Assembly (NCBI RefSeq): GCF_014650035.1
Contig: NZ_BMUE01000006.1
Location: 310,001-374,000 of the forward strand
DNA length: 64,000 bases
Source of the DNA: Streptomyces lucensis JCM 4490
Lineage (GTDB): Bacteria; Actinomycetota; Actinomycetes; Streptomycetales; Streptomycetaceae
Direction of reading: 5' to 3'
Numbering within the stretch: position 1 is the first letter of the stretch; each line of letters starts with the position of its first letter. Shown here in pieces: positions 8,481 to 17,155 of this stretch. The notes below the pieces were generated by a model that was given only the letters and a program-made list of their open reading frames with translations, was not told where the DNA came from and made no database searches. The position numbers were made by a program, and so were the translations under genes.

Positions 8481-8764
8481 AGGTGCTTCACCCCTTCCGG
8501 GATCTCGTAGAAGGTCGGGTGCCGGTACGGCTTGTCGGCGGCCGGCTCGAAGAACGGGTCCTTCTCGTCCGGCGAGGACGCGGTGATCGCAGTGGCCGGA
8601 ACGACCCAGATCGAGACGCCTTCACCGCGCCGGGTGTACAGGTCGCGGGCGTTGCGCAGGGCCAGCTCGGCGTCGGGCGCGTGCAGGCTGCCGGCGTGGG
8701 TGTGGGAGAGGCCCCGCCGGGAGCGTACGAAGACCTCCCACAGAGGCCAGTCGGTCGTGCTCAT
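8477..8764 (-). CDS. paaB: PaaB, small subunit of phenylacetyl-CoA epoxidase
   Basis: A 95-aa protein of the PaaB family, which bridges PaaA-PaaC heterodimers in the epoxidase complex. The sequence opens WPLWEVFVRSRRGLSHTHAG and continues with ALRNARDLYTRRGEGVSIWV and DPFFEPAADKPYRHPTFY, all family hallmarks. ATG 8764 overlaps the paaA stop by 4 bp. The same frame is open much further upstream, but that part is antisense of paaA and not coding. Confidence 0.96.
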   Translation of the reverse strand: MSTTDWPLWEVFVRSRRGLSHTHAGSLHAPDAELALRNARDLYTRRGEGVSIWVVPATAITASSPDEKDPFFEPAADKPYRHPTFYEIPEGVKHL

Positions 8765-9789
8765 GCTCGCGTCGCTCCTGTCTCGTGTCCGGTCCCACCA
8801 GCGCTGCCGGTGTGCTTGGCCGCGTAGGCCGCGGCCGCCTCCCGCACCCAGGCGCCCTCGTCGTGGGCGCGCCGGCGCTGGTTGATGCGCTGCTCGTTGC
8901 ACGGGCCGTTGCCCTTGAGGACCTCCCAGAACTCCGTCCAGTCGATCGGGCCGAAGTCGTGGTGCCCCCGCTCCTCGTTCCACCGCAGCTCCGGGTCGGG
9001 CAGAGTGAGGCCCAGGGACTCGGCCTGGGGGACGCAGATGTCCACGAAGCGCTGGCGCAGCTCGTCGTTGGAGTGGCGCTTGATCTTCCATGTCATGGAC
9101 TGCGCGGAGTGCTGGGACTCGTCGTCGGGCGGGCCGAACATCATCAGCGAGGGCCACCACCAGCGGTTCACCGCGTCCTGCGCCATCGCGTGCTGCTCCG
9201 GGGTGCCCTTGCTCAGGGCGAGCAGCAGCTCGTAGCCCTGGCGCTGGTGGAAGGACTCCTCCTTGCAGATCCGCACCATGGCGCGCGCGTACGGGCCGTA
9301 GGAACAGCGGCACAAGGGGACCTGGTTGGTGATCGCCGCGCCGTCCACGAGCCAGCCGATCGCGCCGACGTCGGCCCAGGTCAGGGTCGGGTAGTTGAAA
9401 ATCGAGGAGTACTTCTGACGGCCGCTGTGCAGCTTGTCCAGCAGCTCGTCGCGGCCGGTGCCCAGCGTCTCGGCCGCGCTGTACAGGTACAGGCCGTGGC
9501 CGGCCTCGTCCTGGACCTTGGCCATCAGGATGGCCTTGCGGCGCAGGGAGGGCGCGCGGGTGATCCAGTTCGCCTCCGGCTGCATGCCGATGATCTCGGA
9601 GTGCGCGTGCTGGGCGATCTGCCGGACCAGGGTGGCGCGGTAGGCGTCGGGCATCCAGTCGCGCGGTTCGATGCGTTCGTCGGCGGCGACGGCCGCGTCG
9701 AAGGCGTGTTGGTAGGCCGTCGTGTCGACGGGGTCCGGCGCGCCGTCCGCCTCCGAACCCGCCGTGCGCTGCGCGGCTGCTGTGGCCAT
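8761..9789 (-). CDS. paaA: PaaA, catalytic subunit of phenylacetyl-CoA epoxidase
   Basis: A 342-aa diiron monooxygenase subunit that forms the 1,2-epoxide of phenylacetyl-CoA. Helices carry likely metal ligands in AKVQDEAGHGLYLYSAAETL and CKEESFHQRQGYELLL. Other family segments are RWWWPSLMMFGPPD and NEERGHHDFGPIDWTEFW. First gene of the five-gene paaABCDE operon. Its promoter region (9790-9870) contains the 21-bp palindromic operator also found before paaH, so control by the neighbouring TetR protein is likely. Confidence 0.97.
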   Translation of the reverse strand: MATAAAQRTAGSEADGAPDPVDTTAYQHAFDAAVAADERIEPRDWMPDAYRATLVRQIAQHAHSEIIGMQPEANWITRAPSLRRKAILMAKVQDEAGHGLYLYSAAETLGTGRDELLDKLHSGRQKYSSIFNYPTLTWADVGAIGWLVDGAAITNQVPLCRCSYGPYARAMVRICKEESFHQRQGYELLLALSKGTPEQHAMAQDAVNRWWWPSLMMFGPPDDESQHSAQSMTWKIKRHSNDELRQRFVDICVPQAESLGLTLPDPELRWNEERGHHDFGPIDWTEFWEVLKGNGPCNEQRINQRRRAHDEGAWVREAAAAYAAKHTGSAGGTGHETGATRA

Positions 9790-9824
9790 GCGGTCCCCCT
9801 GATCTAGGGCTCTGCGGTGGTCTC

Positions 9825-9845
9825 TGTCCCGACCGATCGTTCGGT
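9825..9845 (-). promoter_or_regulatory. Candidate TetR (PaaR-like) operator of paaABCDE
   Basis: Read toward paaA, the site is ACCGAACGATCGGTC followed by GGGACA. The arms ACCGA/TCGGT form an interrupted palindrome. An identical 21-bp sequence lies at 14945-14965 between paaN and paaH. Position just downstream of -10-like sequence (9846-9860) fits repression. The regulator is probably encoded at 16526-17116. Confidence 0.8.
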
Positions 9846-10154
9846 CCGTGCGGTATCAATGGTTGCCGGGCCGCCGAAAGGTGTCAACCGCTGTGGAAAA
9901 CTCGTCGGGCCGCCTGTGGACAGGACACCGCGGCAGCGATCGTGAGCAGGCCGTGGGGCCGACGCGGCAGGTCGGGCGGCGGAGGCGGCCGGGCCGGCGG
10001 CCCGAGCCGGGGCCGTGAGGGCCTGCCGTGGCGAGGACCACGGTCACCGGCCCGTACCCCGGGGCTGCGCCCGGTGCCCCGGCCTGAGTACCGTTCCGTG
10101 CGAGCGCCGTGTGACGCTCGTGCACCGTGCGGCCCCTGAGGCGGGCGCCGCGCC

Positions 10155-10173
10155 CGGCCGAGTCACTCGGCCG
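10155..10173. promoter_or_regulatory. Perfect palindrome CGGCCGAG-TCA-CTCGGCCG
   Basis: An 8+3+8 bp inverted repeat upstream of the DUF5819 gene. It could be an operator or a small hairpin in the leader. No regulator can be assigned. Confidence 0.45.
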
Positions 10174-10219
10174 ATGCGACCAGCTGGAACGAATGAGCCG
10201 AAACGGGGGACGGGGCGCA

Positions 10220-11134
10220 ATGGACGCGAACGACGAGGACCCGGGGGCCCGGCAGGGCGCGGGCGCCCCCGAGCCCTTGGAACCGCCGAGGCCACCAAGG
10301 CCGCCGAGGCCGCGCGAGCAGCCGCACCAGCCGTCCGGGGCGTCTCCCGCGACTTCCGCGACCGCATCCACCGGGTCGACCCCGTCGTCCGCGCCGGTCC
10401 GGTCGTCCTCGCCGGTCCCGTCGTCCTCGTCCGTCCTGGCGGTCGAGCCGGATCCGTCCGGCCCCTCCGCTCCCGTGGGCCCTCCCCGTACCGGCGTAGC
10501 CGCGCTCTCCCCCCGCTACCAGATCGGGGCGGCGCTGGCCCTCGCCGCGGTCGCCGTCGCCGTGTGCGTGCACCTGCTGATGGTGTTCCTGAGCCTCGCG
10601 CCCGCGAACACGGTCACGAAGAAGCACGGCGAGGCGATAGAGGAGTGGATCTATCCGGAGTTCGAGCAGAACTGGAAGCTGTTCGCCCCGAACCCGCTGC
10701 AGCAGAACATCGCCGTCCAGGTGCGCGCCGAGGTGCGCATGAAGGACGGCGCGCTGCGCACCACCGGCTGGACCGACCTCTCCGCCCAGGACGGCGCCGC
10801 GATCGAGGGCAACCCGGTGCCCAGCCACACCCAGCAGAACGAACTGCGCCGCGCCTGGGACTTCTTCGTCTCCACCCACAGCACCGACAACCGTCCCGTG
10901 GCCCTGCGCGGCGCCCTCTCCGAGCAGTACCTGCGCCGGATCGTGGTGATGCGGCTGTACCGGGACGACCCGACCAGCAAGGAGGGCGTCATCCAGCGAG
11001 TGCAGGTCCGCTCCAGCAGCACCAACGTGCAGCCGCCGAAGTGGAGCGGGGAGCGGGTCTCCGACAAGCCCGTCCACCGCGTGCTGCCCTGGTGGTCCGT
11101 GACGGTTGACGAGGCCGCGGGAGGCGTGCGGTGA
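10220..11134 (+). CDS. DUF5819 family membrane protein
   Basis: A 304-aa protein with a disordered Pro/Ser-rich N-terminus (about 1-100) rich in PRPPRPPRPRE-like repeats. One transmembrane helix follows (IGAALALAAVAVAVCVHLLM), then an exported C-terminal domain with EEWIYPEFEQNWKLFAPNPL, typical of DUF5819. ATG 10220 is preferred because GGGGACGGGG precedes it; ATG 10193 in the same frame is possible. It overlaps the HTTM gene by 4 bp, and the two form a two-gene operon. The substrate or process is unknown. Confidence 0.8.
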   Translation: MDANDEDPGARQGAGAPEPLEPPRPPRPPRPREQPHQPSGASPATSATASTGSTPSSAPVRSSSPVPSSSSVLAVEPDPSGPSAPVGPPRTGVAALSPRYQIGAALALAAVAVAVCVHLLMVFLSLAPANTVTKKHGEAIEEWIYPEFEQNWKLFAPNPLQQNIAVQVRAEVRMKDGALRTTGWTDLSAQDGAAIEGNPVPSHTQQNELRRAWDFFVSTHSTDNRPVALRGALSEQYLRRIVVMRLYRDDPTSKEGVIQRVQVRSSSTNVQPPKWSGERVSDKPVHRVLPWWSVTVDEAAGGVR

Positions 11135-12339
11135 ACCGTTCCCCGCTGACCCTCCCGGGCGTCGTCGCCCGCGTCACCGAGGCGGCCCTCGGTCCCTACC
11201 AGAGCGCCGTGATCCGGATCGGGTTCGCCGGCACCTGGCTGATGTTCCTGCTGCGCGAGTTCCCCCACCGCCAGGAGCTGTACGGCCCCTCGGGCCCCTG
11301 GGGCTGGCAGCTCGCCAAGGACCTGACCGACGACAACCACGCCTTCTCGGCGCTGCTGTGGTCGGACGGTCGGGCCTGGTTCGAGTGCTTCTACCTGCTG
11401 GCGATCGCGGCCAGCGTGGCGCTGCTGCTCGGCTGGCGCTCCCGGACCGCGTCGGTTCTGTTCATGGTGGGCGTGCTGTCCCTGCAGAACCGCAGCGTCT
11501 TCATGGGCGACGGCGGCGACAACGTCCTGCACCTGATGTCCTTCTACCTCGTCTTCACGCGCTGCGGTCAGGTGTGGTCCCTCGACGCGCGGCGGGCGGC
11601 GCGTGACCAGGCGGCACGCGCGCGTGGTGAGCGCGTTCCCGCCGACCGGGTGGGTCCGGTGCTGTGGGCCGTCCTCGGTCTCGCGCTCGCCACCGTGACG
11701 CTCACCGGCCGGTTCGACAACGGCTGGCTGATCCCCGCACTGCTGTGGACGGTCTGGGTGACGCTCGGCCTGTGGGGGCTCGTCGAGCGCCGGGCGGCGT
11801 CCGCCGAGCCGCGGCTCCTGCTGGACGTGATCGTCAACGTCCTGCACAACGGCGCGCTGTTGGTGATCATGGCGGAGGCCTGCCTGATCTACGCGACGGC
11901 CGGCTGGTACAAGATCCAGGGGTCGCGCTGGCAGGACGGCACCGCCGTCTACTATCCGCTCCACCTGGACTACTTCACGCCCTGGCCCGGGCTGGCCGAC
12001 CTGATGTCCACCAGCGGCACGATCATGCTGCTGGTGACCTACGGGACGGTCATGGTTCAGGTCGCCTTCCCGTTCACCCTGTTCAACCGGCGCGTCAAGA
12101 ACGTCCTGCTGGTGCTGATGATGACCGAGCACGCGGTGATCGCGGTGGTCCTCGGGCTGCCCTTCTTCTCGCTGGCGATGATCACGGCGGACGCGGTGTT
12201 CCTGCCGACGTCCTTCCTGCGGCGGCTCGGCGGTCTGGTGGCGCGCGTGTGTCAGCGGGCGGTCCGGCGCGACAAGGGCTCGGTGCCGGCGCCGCGCTCC
12301 CCGGAGGACAGCGCCCCGGGCCGTGTGGGGGCCGCATAG
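11131..12339 (+). CDS. HTTM domain membrane protein
   Basis: A 402-aa polytopic protein of the horizontally transferred transmembrane (HTTM) group, related to the membrane part of vitamin K-dependent gamma-carboxylase. Hydrophobic helices alternate with WSDGRAWFECFYLLAI, NRSVFMGDGGDNVLHLMSFY and ATAGWYKIQGSRWQDG, which are typical. In the eukaryotic enzyme the domain performs a membrane-embedded carboxylation; a redox or maturation role here is inference. It is coupled to the DUF5819 gene by a GTGA overlap and probably acts with it on the exported domain. Confidence 0.85.
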   Translation: MNRSPLTLPGVVARVTEAALGPYQSAVIRIGFAGTWLMFLLREFPHRQELYGPSGPWGWQLAKDLTDDNHAFSALLWSDGRAWFECFYLLAIAASVALLLGWRSRTASVLFMVGVLSLQNRSVFMGDGGDNVLHLMSFYLVFTRCGQVWSLDARRAARDQAARARGERVPADRVGPVLWAVLGLALATVTLTGRFDNGWLIPALLWTVWVTLGLWGLVERRAASAEPRLLLDVIVNVLHNGALLVIMAEACLIYATAGWYKIQGSRWQDGTAVYYPLHLDYFTPWPGLADLMSTSGTIMLLVTYGTVMVQVAFPFTLFNRRVKNVLLVLMMTEHAVIAVVLGLPFFSLAMITADAVFLPTSFLRRLGGLVARVCQRAVRRDKGSVPAPRSPEDSAPGRVGAA

Positions 12340-12376
12340 GACCACGTGGGGCGGCGTGTGACGACATGGGGCCGCG

Positions 12377-12382
12377 TAGGGT
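12377..12382 (+). promoter_or_regulatory. -10 element TAGGGT for leaderless start at 12390
   Basis: TAGGGT ends 7 nt before ATG 12390. There is no ribosome-binding site, indicating a leaderless transcript distinct from the HTTM operon. Confidence 0.5.
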
Positions 12383-12389
12383 TCCTCGC

Positions 12390-13139
12390 ATGACCGACCC
12401 GCTGACCCGCTGGCGCGCGCTCGCCGGCACCTCCGTACTGCTCGACGGTTTCCACGCCCTCAAGCACGCGGTGCGCTTCGGCGCCGAGGTGCCGGTGGCG
12501 GTGACCACCGACCGGCGGGCCGCGCTCGCCCTCGCCGGGGAGCTGGCCGGGGACGTACGGGACGTGCTGGACGGGCTGCTGACCGAGGTGCCCGAGCAGA
12601 CGTACGTCTCGCTCGTCCCGCGGCCCCATCCGACGGGGGTGGCCGCGCTGGCCGTACGGCCGTCGCGCGAGGCGAACCTGCGGGCGCTGGCCCGCACGCC
12701 GCGCACCGCGCCCGTGGTCGTCCTCGACGACCCGCGCAATCTGGGCAATGCCGGGGCCGTGATCCGGCTGGCCGCCGGTTTCGCGGCGACCGGAGTGGTC
12801 ACCACGGGCACGCTGGACCCCTGGCATCCCACGGTCGTGCGCGGTGGCGCGGGCCTGCACTTCGCGACCGCCGTGGAACGCCTCGGCGTCGACGAGCTGC
12901 CCGCCGGACCGCTGTTCGCCCTCGATCCGGAGGGCGAGGACATCCGGGGCGCGAAGCTGCCCGACGACGCCCTGCTGGCGTTCGGCTCGGAACGCAGCGG
13001 ACTGTCGGCGCCGCTGCGCGCCCGTGCCGACCACCTGCTGCGGCTGCCGATGCGCCCCCAGGTCTCCAGCTACAACCTGGCCACGAGCGTGGCCATGACG
13101 CTGTACCACTGGAGTGCCACCGGGGGCGCACCCCGCTGA
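12390..13139 (+). CDS. TrmH/SpoU-family RNA 2'-O-methyltransferase
   Basis: A 249-aa SAM-dependent knotted (SPOUT) methyltransferase acting on rRNA or tRNA ribose. The three catalytic motifs are visible: DDPRNLGNAGAVIRLAAGF (motif 1), LLAFGSERSGLS (motif 2) and SSYNLATSVAMTLYHW (motif 3). The N-terminal ~100 residues form the substrate-binding L30e-like part. It converges on paaN with only 9 bp between the stops, so no terminator fits there. The target nucleotide cannot be deduced. Confidence 0.9.
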   Translation: MTDPLTRWRALAGTSVLLDGFHALKHAVRFGAEVPVAVTTDRRAALALAGELAGDVRDVLDGLLTEVPEQTYVSLVPRPHPTGVAALAVRPSREANLRALARTPRTAPVVVLDDPRNLGNAGAVIRLAAGFAATGVVTTGTLDPWHPTVVRGGAGLHFATAVERLGVDELPAGPLFALDPEGEDIRGAKLPDDALLAFGSERSGLSAPLRARADHLLRLPMRPQVSSYNLATSVAMTLYHWSATGGAPR

Positions 13140-13148
13140 AAACGGGTA

Positions 13149-14855
13149 CTACGCCTCGCGGCGGACCTCCACCACCCGGAACCGGTTGGCCACGAAGGCT
13201 CCGTCGCACAGGGCAGCGTTCGCCGCCGGGTTTCCGCCGGAGCCGTGGAAGTCGGAGAAGGCGGCGGTCTGGTTCACGTACACCCCGCCGGTCAGGTTGA
13301 GCGACAGCTGGGCGGACTCCTCCAGGCAGACCTCCTCGACGGCCTGCTCGACCTCGGTGTCACTGGTGTAGGCGCCGACCGTCATCGCGCCCTTCTCGCG
13401 GACCGTGCGCCGCAGCAGGTCCAGCGCGTCGGCCGCGGAGTCGACCGCGACGGCGAAGGAGACGGGGCCGAAGCACTCGCTCAGGTAGGCCACGTCGGCG
13501 TCCGCCCCCTCCCAGTACTTCCGCGCGCCGTCCAGCTTGACGATCACCGGCGTCCGGACGACCGCGTCCGGGAACTCCGGGTTGCCGATCTCGCGGGAGG
13601 CGAGGGCGACTTCGCCCAGACCGGCAGCCGCCTCCAGGCGGGCCTTGACGTCCGGGTTGACGATGGCGCCGAGCAGGGCGTTGGCGCGCGCGTCGTCGCC
13701 GAGCAGGCCGTCGACCGCGCGGGCGAGGTCGGCGGTCACCTCGTCGAAGGTCTTGTGGCCCTCGTCGGTGCGGATACCGTCGCGCGGGATCAGCAGGTTC
13801 TGCGGGGTGGTGCACATCTGACCGCTGTACAGGGACAGTGAGAACGCCAGGTTCGACAGCATGCCCTTGTAGGAGTCGGTCGACTCCACGAGCACCGTGT
13901 TGACGCCGGCCTTCTCCGTGTAGACCTGTGCCTGGCGTGCGTTGGCCTCCAGCCAGTCGCCGAAGGCCGTGGACCCCGTGTAGTCGATGATCCGGATCTC
14001 GGGTCGCGTGGCGAGGGTCTTGGCGATGCCCTCACCGGGGCGTTCGGCGGCCAGCGCCACCAGGTTGGGGTCGAAGCCCGCCTCGGCGAGCACGTCCCGG
14101 CAGACCTGGACGGTCAGCGCGAGCGGCAGGACCGCGCGCGGGTGTGGCTTGACCAGGACGGCGTTGCCGGTGGCCAGGGACGCGAACAGGCCCGGGTAGC
14201 CGTTCCAGGTCGGGAAGGTGTTGCAGCCGATGACCAGGCCGATGCCGCGCGGGACCGGCGTGAACCGCTTGGTGAGGGCCAGCGGGTCCCGCTTGCCCTG
14301 GGGCTTGGTCCACTCGGCCGTGCCGGGCGTGCGGACCTGCTCCGCGTAGGCGTACGCCACCGCTTCCAGGCCGCGGTCCTGGGCGTGCGGGCCGCCCGCC
14401 TGCAACGCCATCATGAAGGCCTGGCCGCTGGTGTGCATGACCGCGTGCGCGAACTCGTGCGTCCGGTCGCTGATCCGCTTGAGGATCTCCAGGCAGACCA
14501 CCGCGCGGGTCTCGGCGCCCGCGTCCCGCCAGGCCCGCTGGCCGGCCTTCATCGCGGGCAGCAGCACGTCGAGGTCCGCGTGCGGGTAGCTCACGCCCAG
14601 CTCGACGCCGTACGGCGAGACCTCGCCGCCCACCCAGTCGTCGGTGCCGGGCTGGCCGAGGTCGAGCCGGGTGCCCAGCAGGGCGTCGAAGGCGGCCTTG
14701 CCGGCCGCCGCGTCCAGGCTGCCGTTCTCGCCGTACGCCTTCGGGTGCTCGGGATGCGGCGACCAGTACGCGCGTGTGCGGATCGCTTCCAGCGCCTGGT
14801 CGAGAGTGGGCCGGTGCTTCGCGATCAGCTCCTGGGCGGTCAGTTCGGCGGCCAT
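13149..14855 (-). CDS. paaN: PaaN, aldehyde dehydrogenase of phenylacetate pathway
   Basis: A 568-aa aldehyde dehydrogenase-superfamily protein of the PaaN type (the actinobacterial form). It matches the ALDH fold with IGCNTFPTWNGYPGLFASL, the general-base region YTEKAGVNTVLVES and the catalytic cysteine in SGQMCTTPQNLLIP. It presumably oxidises the semialdehyde formed after ring opening of oxepin-CoA. The C-terminal MaoC-type hydratase domain of E. coli PaaZ is absent, so ring hydrolysis needs another protein. Transcribed divergently from paaH with a shared operator in the 159-bp gap. Confidence 0.92.
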   Translation of the reverse strand: MAAELTAQELIAKHRPTLDQALEAIRTRAYWSPHPEHPKAYGENGSLDAAAGKAAFDALLGTRLDLGQPGTDDWVGGEVSPYGVELGVSYPHADLDVLLPAMKAGQRAWRDAGAETRAVVCLEILKRISDRTHEFAHAVMHTSGQAFMMALQAGGPHAQDRGLEAVAYAYAEQVRTPGTAEWTKPQGKRDPLALTKRFTPVPRGIGLVIGCNTFPTWNGYPGLFASLATGNAVLVKPHPRAVLPLALTVQVCRDVLAEAGFDPNLVALAAERPGEGIAKTLATRPEIRIIDYTGSTAFGDWLEANARQAQVYTEKAGVNTVLVESTDSYKGMLSNLAFSLSLYSGQMCTTPQNLLIPRDGIRTDEGHKTFDEVTADLARAVDGLLGDDARANALLGAIVNPDVKARLEAAAGLGEVALASREIGNPEFPDAVVRTPVIVKLDGARKYWEGADADVAYLSECFGPVSFAVAVDSAADALDLLRRTVREKGAMTVGAYTSDTEVEQAVEEVCLEESAQLSLNLTGGVYVNQTAAFSDFHGSGGNPAANAALCDGAFVANRFRVVEVRREA

Positions 14856-14937
14856 GCGGGACCAACTCCTCGTCTGGAGAACTCTTCGTCGAGTCCACGA
14901 CCTGGAAGAAAGAGGCGCGGGATCGGGCGGTCAGAGC

Positions 14938-14943
14938 TAGAGT
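14938..14943 (+). promoter_or_regulatory. -10 element TAGAGT before paaH
   Basis: TAGAGT lies immediately upstream of the operator at 14945, so a bound repressor would cover the transcription start. GGAGG at 15004-15008 is the ribosome-binding site of paaH. Confidence 0.5.
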
Positions 14944-14944
14944 A

Positions 14945-14965
14945 ACCGAACGATCGGTCGGGACA
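14945..14965 (+). promoter_or_regulatory. Candidate TetR operator between paaN and paaH
   Basis: ACCGAACGATCGGTC followed by GGGACA, identical over 21 bp to the site at 9825-9845 upstream of paaA. Its position in the divergent gap would let one site control paaN and the paaH-tetR operon. Confidence 0.8.
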
Positions 14966-15014
14966 AGGGGGACCGCCGCATCTGTGGAAAACGCCGTGCG
15001 GGAGGATCGCGCAC

Positions 15015-16529
15015 ATGACAGCACTCGAGCTCAGCAGCCCCGTGGCCGTGGTCGGCACCGGCACCATGGGCCAGGGGATCGCCCAGGTCGCGCTGGTCGC
15101 CGGCCATCCCGTGCGGCTCCACGACGCCGTCGCCGGGCGGGCCCGGGCCGCGGCGGAGGCGATCGGCGCCCGGCTGGACCGGCTCGTGGAGAAGGGCCGG
15201 CTGGACGCCGCGGAGCGGGACGCGGCCCGGGCCCGGCTGAAGCCGGCGGACGGCCTCGCGGAGCTGGCGGACTGCGCGCTGGTCGTCGAGGCCGTCCTGG
15301 AGCGCCTGGACGTCAAGCAGCAGCTCTTCCGCGAGCTGGAGGAGATCGTCGCCGAGGACTGCCTGCTCGCCACCAACACCTCCTCGCTGTCGGTGACGGC
15401 CGTCGGCGGCGCCCTGCGCCACCCCGGCCGCTTCGTGGGCCTGCACTTCTTCAACCCGGCGCCGCTGCTGCCGCTGGTCGAGGTCGTCTCCGGGTTCGCC
15501 ACCGACGTCACGTCGGCCACGCGCGCGTACGAGACCGCCCGCGCCTGGGGCAAGAAGCCCGTGGCCTGCGCGGACACCCCCGGCTTCATCGTCAACCGCA
15601 TCGCCCGGCCCTTCTACGCCGAGGCTTTCGCCGTCCACGAGGCGCAGGCCGCCGACCCGGCGACCGTCGACGCGGTCCTGCGCGAGTGCGGCGGCTTCCG
15701 GATGGGCGCCTTCGAGCTGACCGACCTGATCGGGCAGGACGTCAACGAGTCCGTCACCCACTCCGTGTGGCAGTCCTTCTTCCAGGACGTGCGCTTCACG
15801 CCCTCCCTCGCGCAGCGCCGCCTGGTGGAGTCCGGACGGCTCGGCCGCAAGGCCGGACGCGGCTGGTACGACTACTCCGACGACGCCGAGCGGCCCGGGC
15901 CGCACACCGCCGACAAGGAGCCGCCGCCCGCCCACGTCGTCGCCGAGGGCGGGCTGGGCCCGGCCGCCGGACTGCTCACGCTGATCCGCGAGGCCGGCAT
16001 CCAGGTCCGCGAGGAGGACGAGGTCGACGGCACCCGCCTGGTACTGCCCAGCGGCGGCCGGCTGGTCCTCGCCGACGGCCGGACGTCCGCGGAGTCCCGC
16101 GACGTCGTCCACTTCGACCTCGCCCTGGACTACCGCACGGCCACCCGCATCGCCCTGTCCGCCTCCGAGAACACCTCGCCGCAGACGCTCGCCGAGGCCA
16201 CCGGTCTGTTCCAGGCGCTCGGCAAGGACGTCAGCGTCATCGGCGACGTCCCCGGCCTGATCGTCGCCCGCACGGTCGCCCGGATCATCGACCTCGCCCA
16301 CGACGCCGCAGCCAAGGGCGTGGCCACCGAGGAGGACATCGACACCGCGATGCGCCTGGGCGTCAACTACCCGCTCGGTCCCTTCGAGTGGGACCGCAGA
16401 CTCGGCCGTGCCTTCGCCCGCGCCGTGCTGGACGCGATGCACGAGCGCGACCCCTCCGGACGGTACGCGCCCTCCCTCGCGCTCTACCGTCACGCCTACG
16501 CCATCGACAAGCGGGAGGGCACCTCATGA
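15015..16529 (+). CDS. paaH: 3-hydroxyacyl-CoA dehydrogenase (PaaH)
   Basis: A 504-aa NAD-dependent dehydrogenase for 3-hydroxyadipyl-CoA in the lower phenylacetate pathway. The N-terminal Rossmann domain begins AVVGTGTMGQGIAQVALVAG. The family signature appears in HFFNPAPLLPLVEVV and the catalytic region in DTPGFIVNRIARPFYAEA. Two 3HCDH C-terminal domains are present, the first with DLIGQDVNESV and the second with GVNYPLGPFEWDRRLG. GGAGG precedes ATG 15015. It overlaps the tetR-type gene by 4 bp. Confidence 0.94.
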   Translation: MTALELSSPVAVVGTGTMGQGIAQVALVAGHPVRLHDAVAGRARAAAEAIGARLDRLVEKGRLDAAERDAARARLKPADGLAELADCALVVEAVLERLDVKQQLFRELEEIVAEDCLLATNTSSLSVTAVGGALRHPGRFVGLHFFNPAPLLPLVEVVSGFATDVTSATRAYETARAWGKKPVACADTPGFIVNRIARPFYAEAFAVHEAQAADPATVDAVLRECGGFRMGAFELTDLIGQDVNESVTHSVWQSFFQDVRFTPSLAQRRLVESGRLGRKAGRGWYDYSDDAERPGPHTADKEPPPAHVVAEGGLGPAAGLLTLIREAGIQVREEDEVDGTRLVLPSGGRLVLADGRTSAESRDVVHFDLALDYRTATRIALSASENTSPQTLAEATGLFQALGKDVSVIGDVPGLIVARTVARIIDLAHDAAAKGVATEEDIDTAMRLGVNYPLGPFEWDRRLGRAFARAVLDAMHERDPSGRYAPSLALYRHAYAIDKREGTS

Positions 16530-17116
16530 CGACGGCCAGGCGCGACACGTACACCCCGGAGACGCTGCTCACCGTCGCCGTGCGGGTCTTCAACGAACGC
16601 GGCTACGACGGCACCTCCATGGAGCACCTGTCCAAGGCGGCCGGCATCTCCAAGTCGTCGATCTACCACCACGTCAGCGGCAAGGAGGAACTGCTGCGCC
16701 GGGCCGTCAGCCGCGCCCTGGACGGCCTGTTCGCCATCCTGGACGAGGAGCACGCGCGCGTGGGGCCGGCCGTCGACCGCCTGGAGCACGTCGTGCGGCG
16801 CATGGTCGAGGTGCTCATAGCCGAGCTGCCGTACGTGACGCTGCTGCTGCGGGTGCGCGGCAACACGGCCACCGAGCGGTGGGCGCTCGAGCGGCGCCGC
16901 GACTTCGACCACCGGGTCGCCGCGCTGCTGAAGGCGGCCGCCGCCGACGGTGACGTACGCGGGGACGTGGAGGTCCGGCTGGCCACCCGACTGGTCTTCG
17001 GCATGATCAACTCCATCGTCGAGTGGTACCGGCCCGACGTACGCGGAGCCAGCGACCGCGAGGTGGCCGACGCGGTGGTCCAGCTGGTCTTCGCCGGCCT
17101 GTGCAGGGCGGCCTGA
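16526..17116 (+). CDS. TetR/AcrR regulator, probable PaaR
   Basis: A 196-aa repressor-type protein. The N-terminal helix-turn-helix is TLLTVAVRVFNERGYDGTSM, then LSKAAGISKSSIYHHVSGKEELL (residues ~12-57). The C-terminal ligand domain is helical. It is translationally coupled to paaH, the usual arrangement of a pathway repressor whose ligand is phenylacetyl-CoA. The most likely targets are the palindromes at 9825-9845 and 14945-14965, and possibly 17758-17771. The assignment as PaaR rests on context and not on a known binding site. Confidence 0.88.
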   Translation: MTTARRDTYTPETLLTVAVRVFNERGYDGTSMEHLSKAAGISKSSIYHHVSGKEELLRRAVSRALDGLFAILDEEHARVGPAVDRLEHVVRRMVEVLIAELPYVTLLLRVRGNTATERWALERRRDFDHRVAALLKAAAADGDVRGDVEVRLATRLVFGMINSIVEWYRPDVRGASDREVADAVVQLVFAGLCRAA

Positions 17117-17155
17117 CCCGGTCGCCCCGGCCACGGCGCGGCCCGCCCCGGGGCC

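Larger units (their letters stand above)
9790..10219. other. Divergent intergenic region, paaA to DUF5819 gene
   Basis: This 430-bp gap holds the paaA promoter and operator near its left end. A possible -10 TACCGT at 10089-10094 and a perfect palindrome at 10155-10173 lie before the rightward gene. Two CTGTGGA-containing stretches near 9890-9920 resemble fragments of DnaA boxes but are isolated. No gene is supported on either strand. Confidence 0.6.

Noticed and set aside
8780..9859. N-terminal extension of the paaB frame
   Set aside because: PaaB proteins are about 95 aa; the extension is a frame shadow of paaA.
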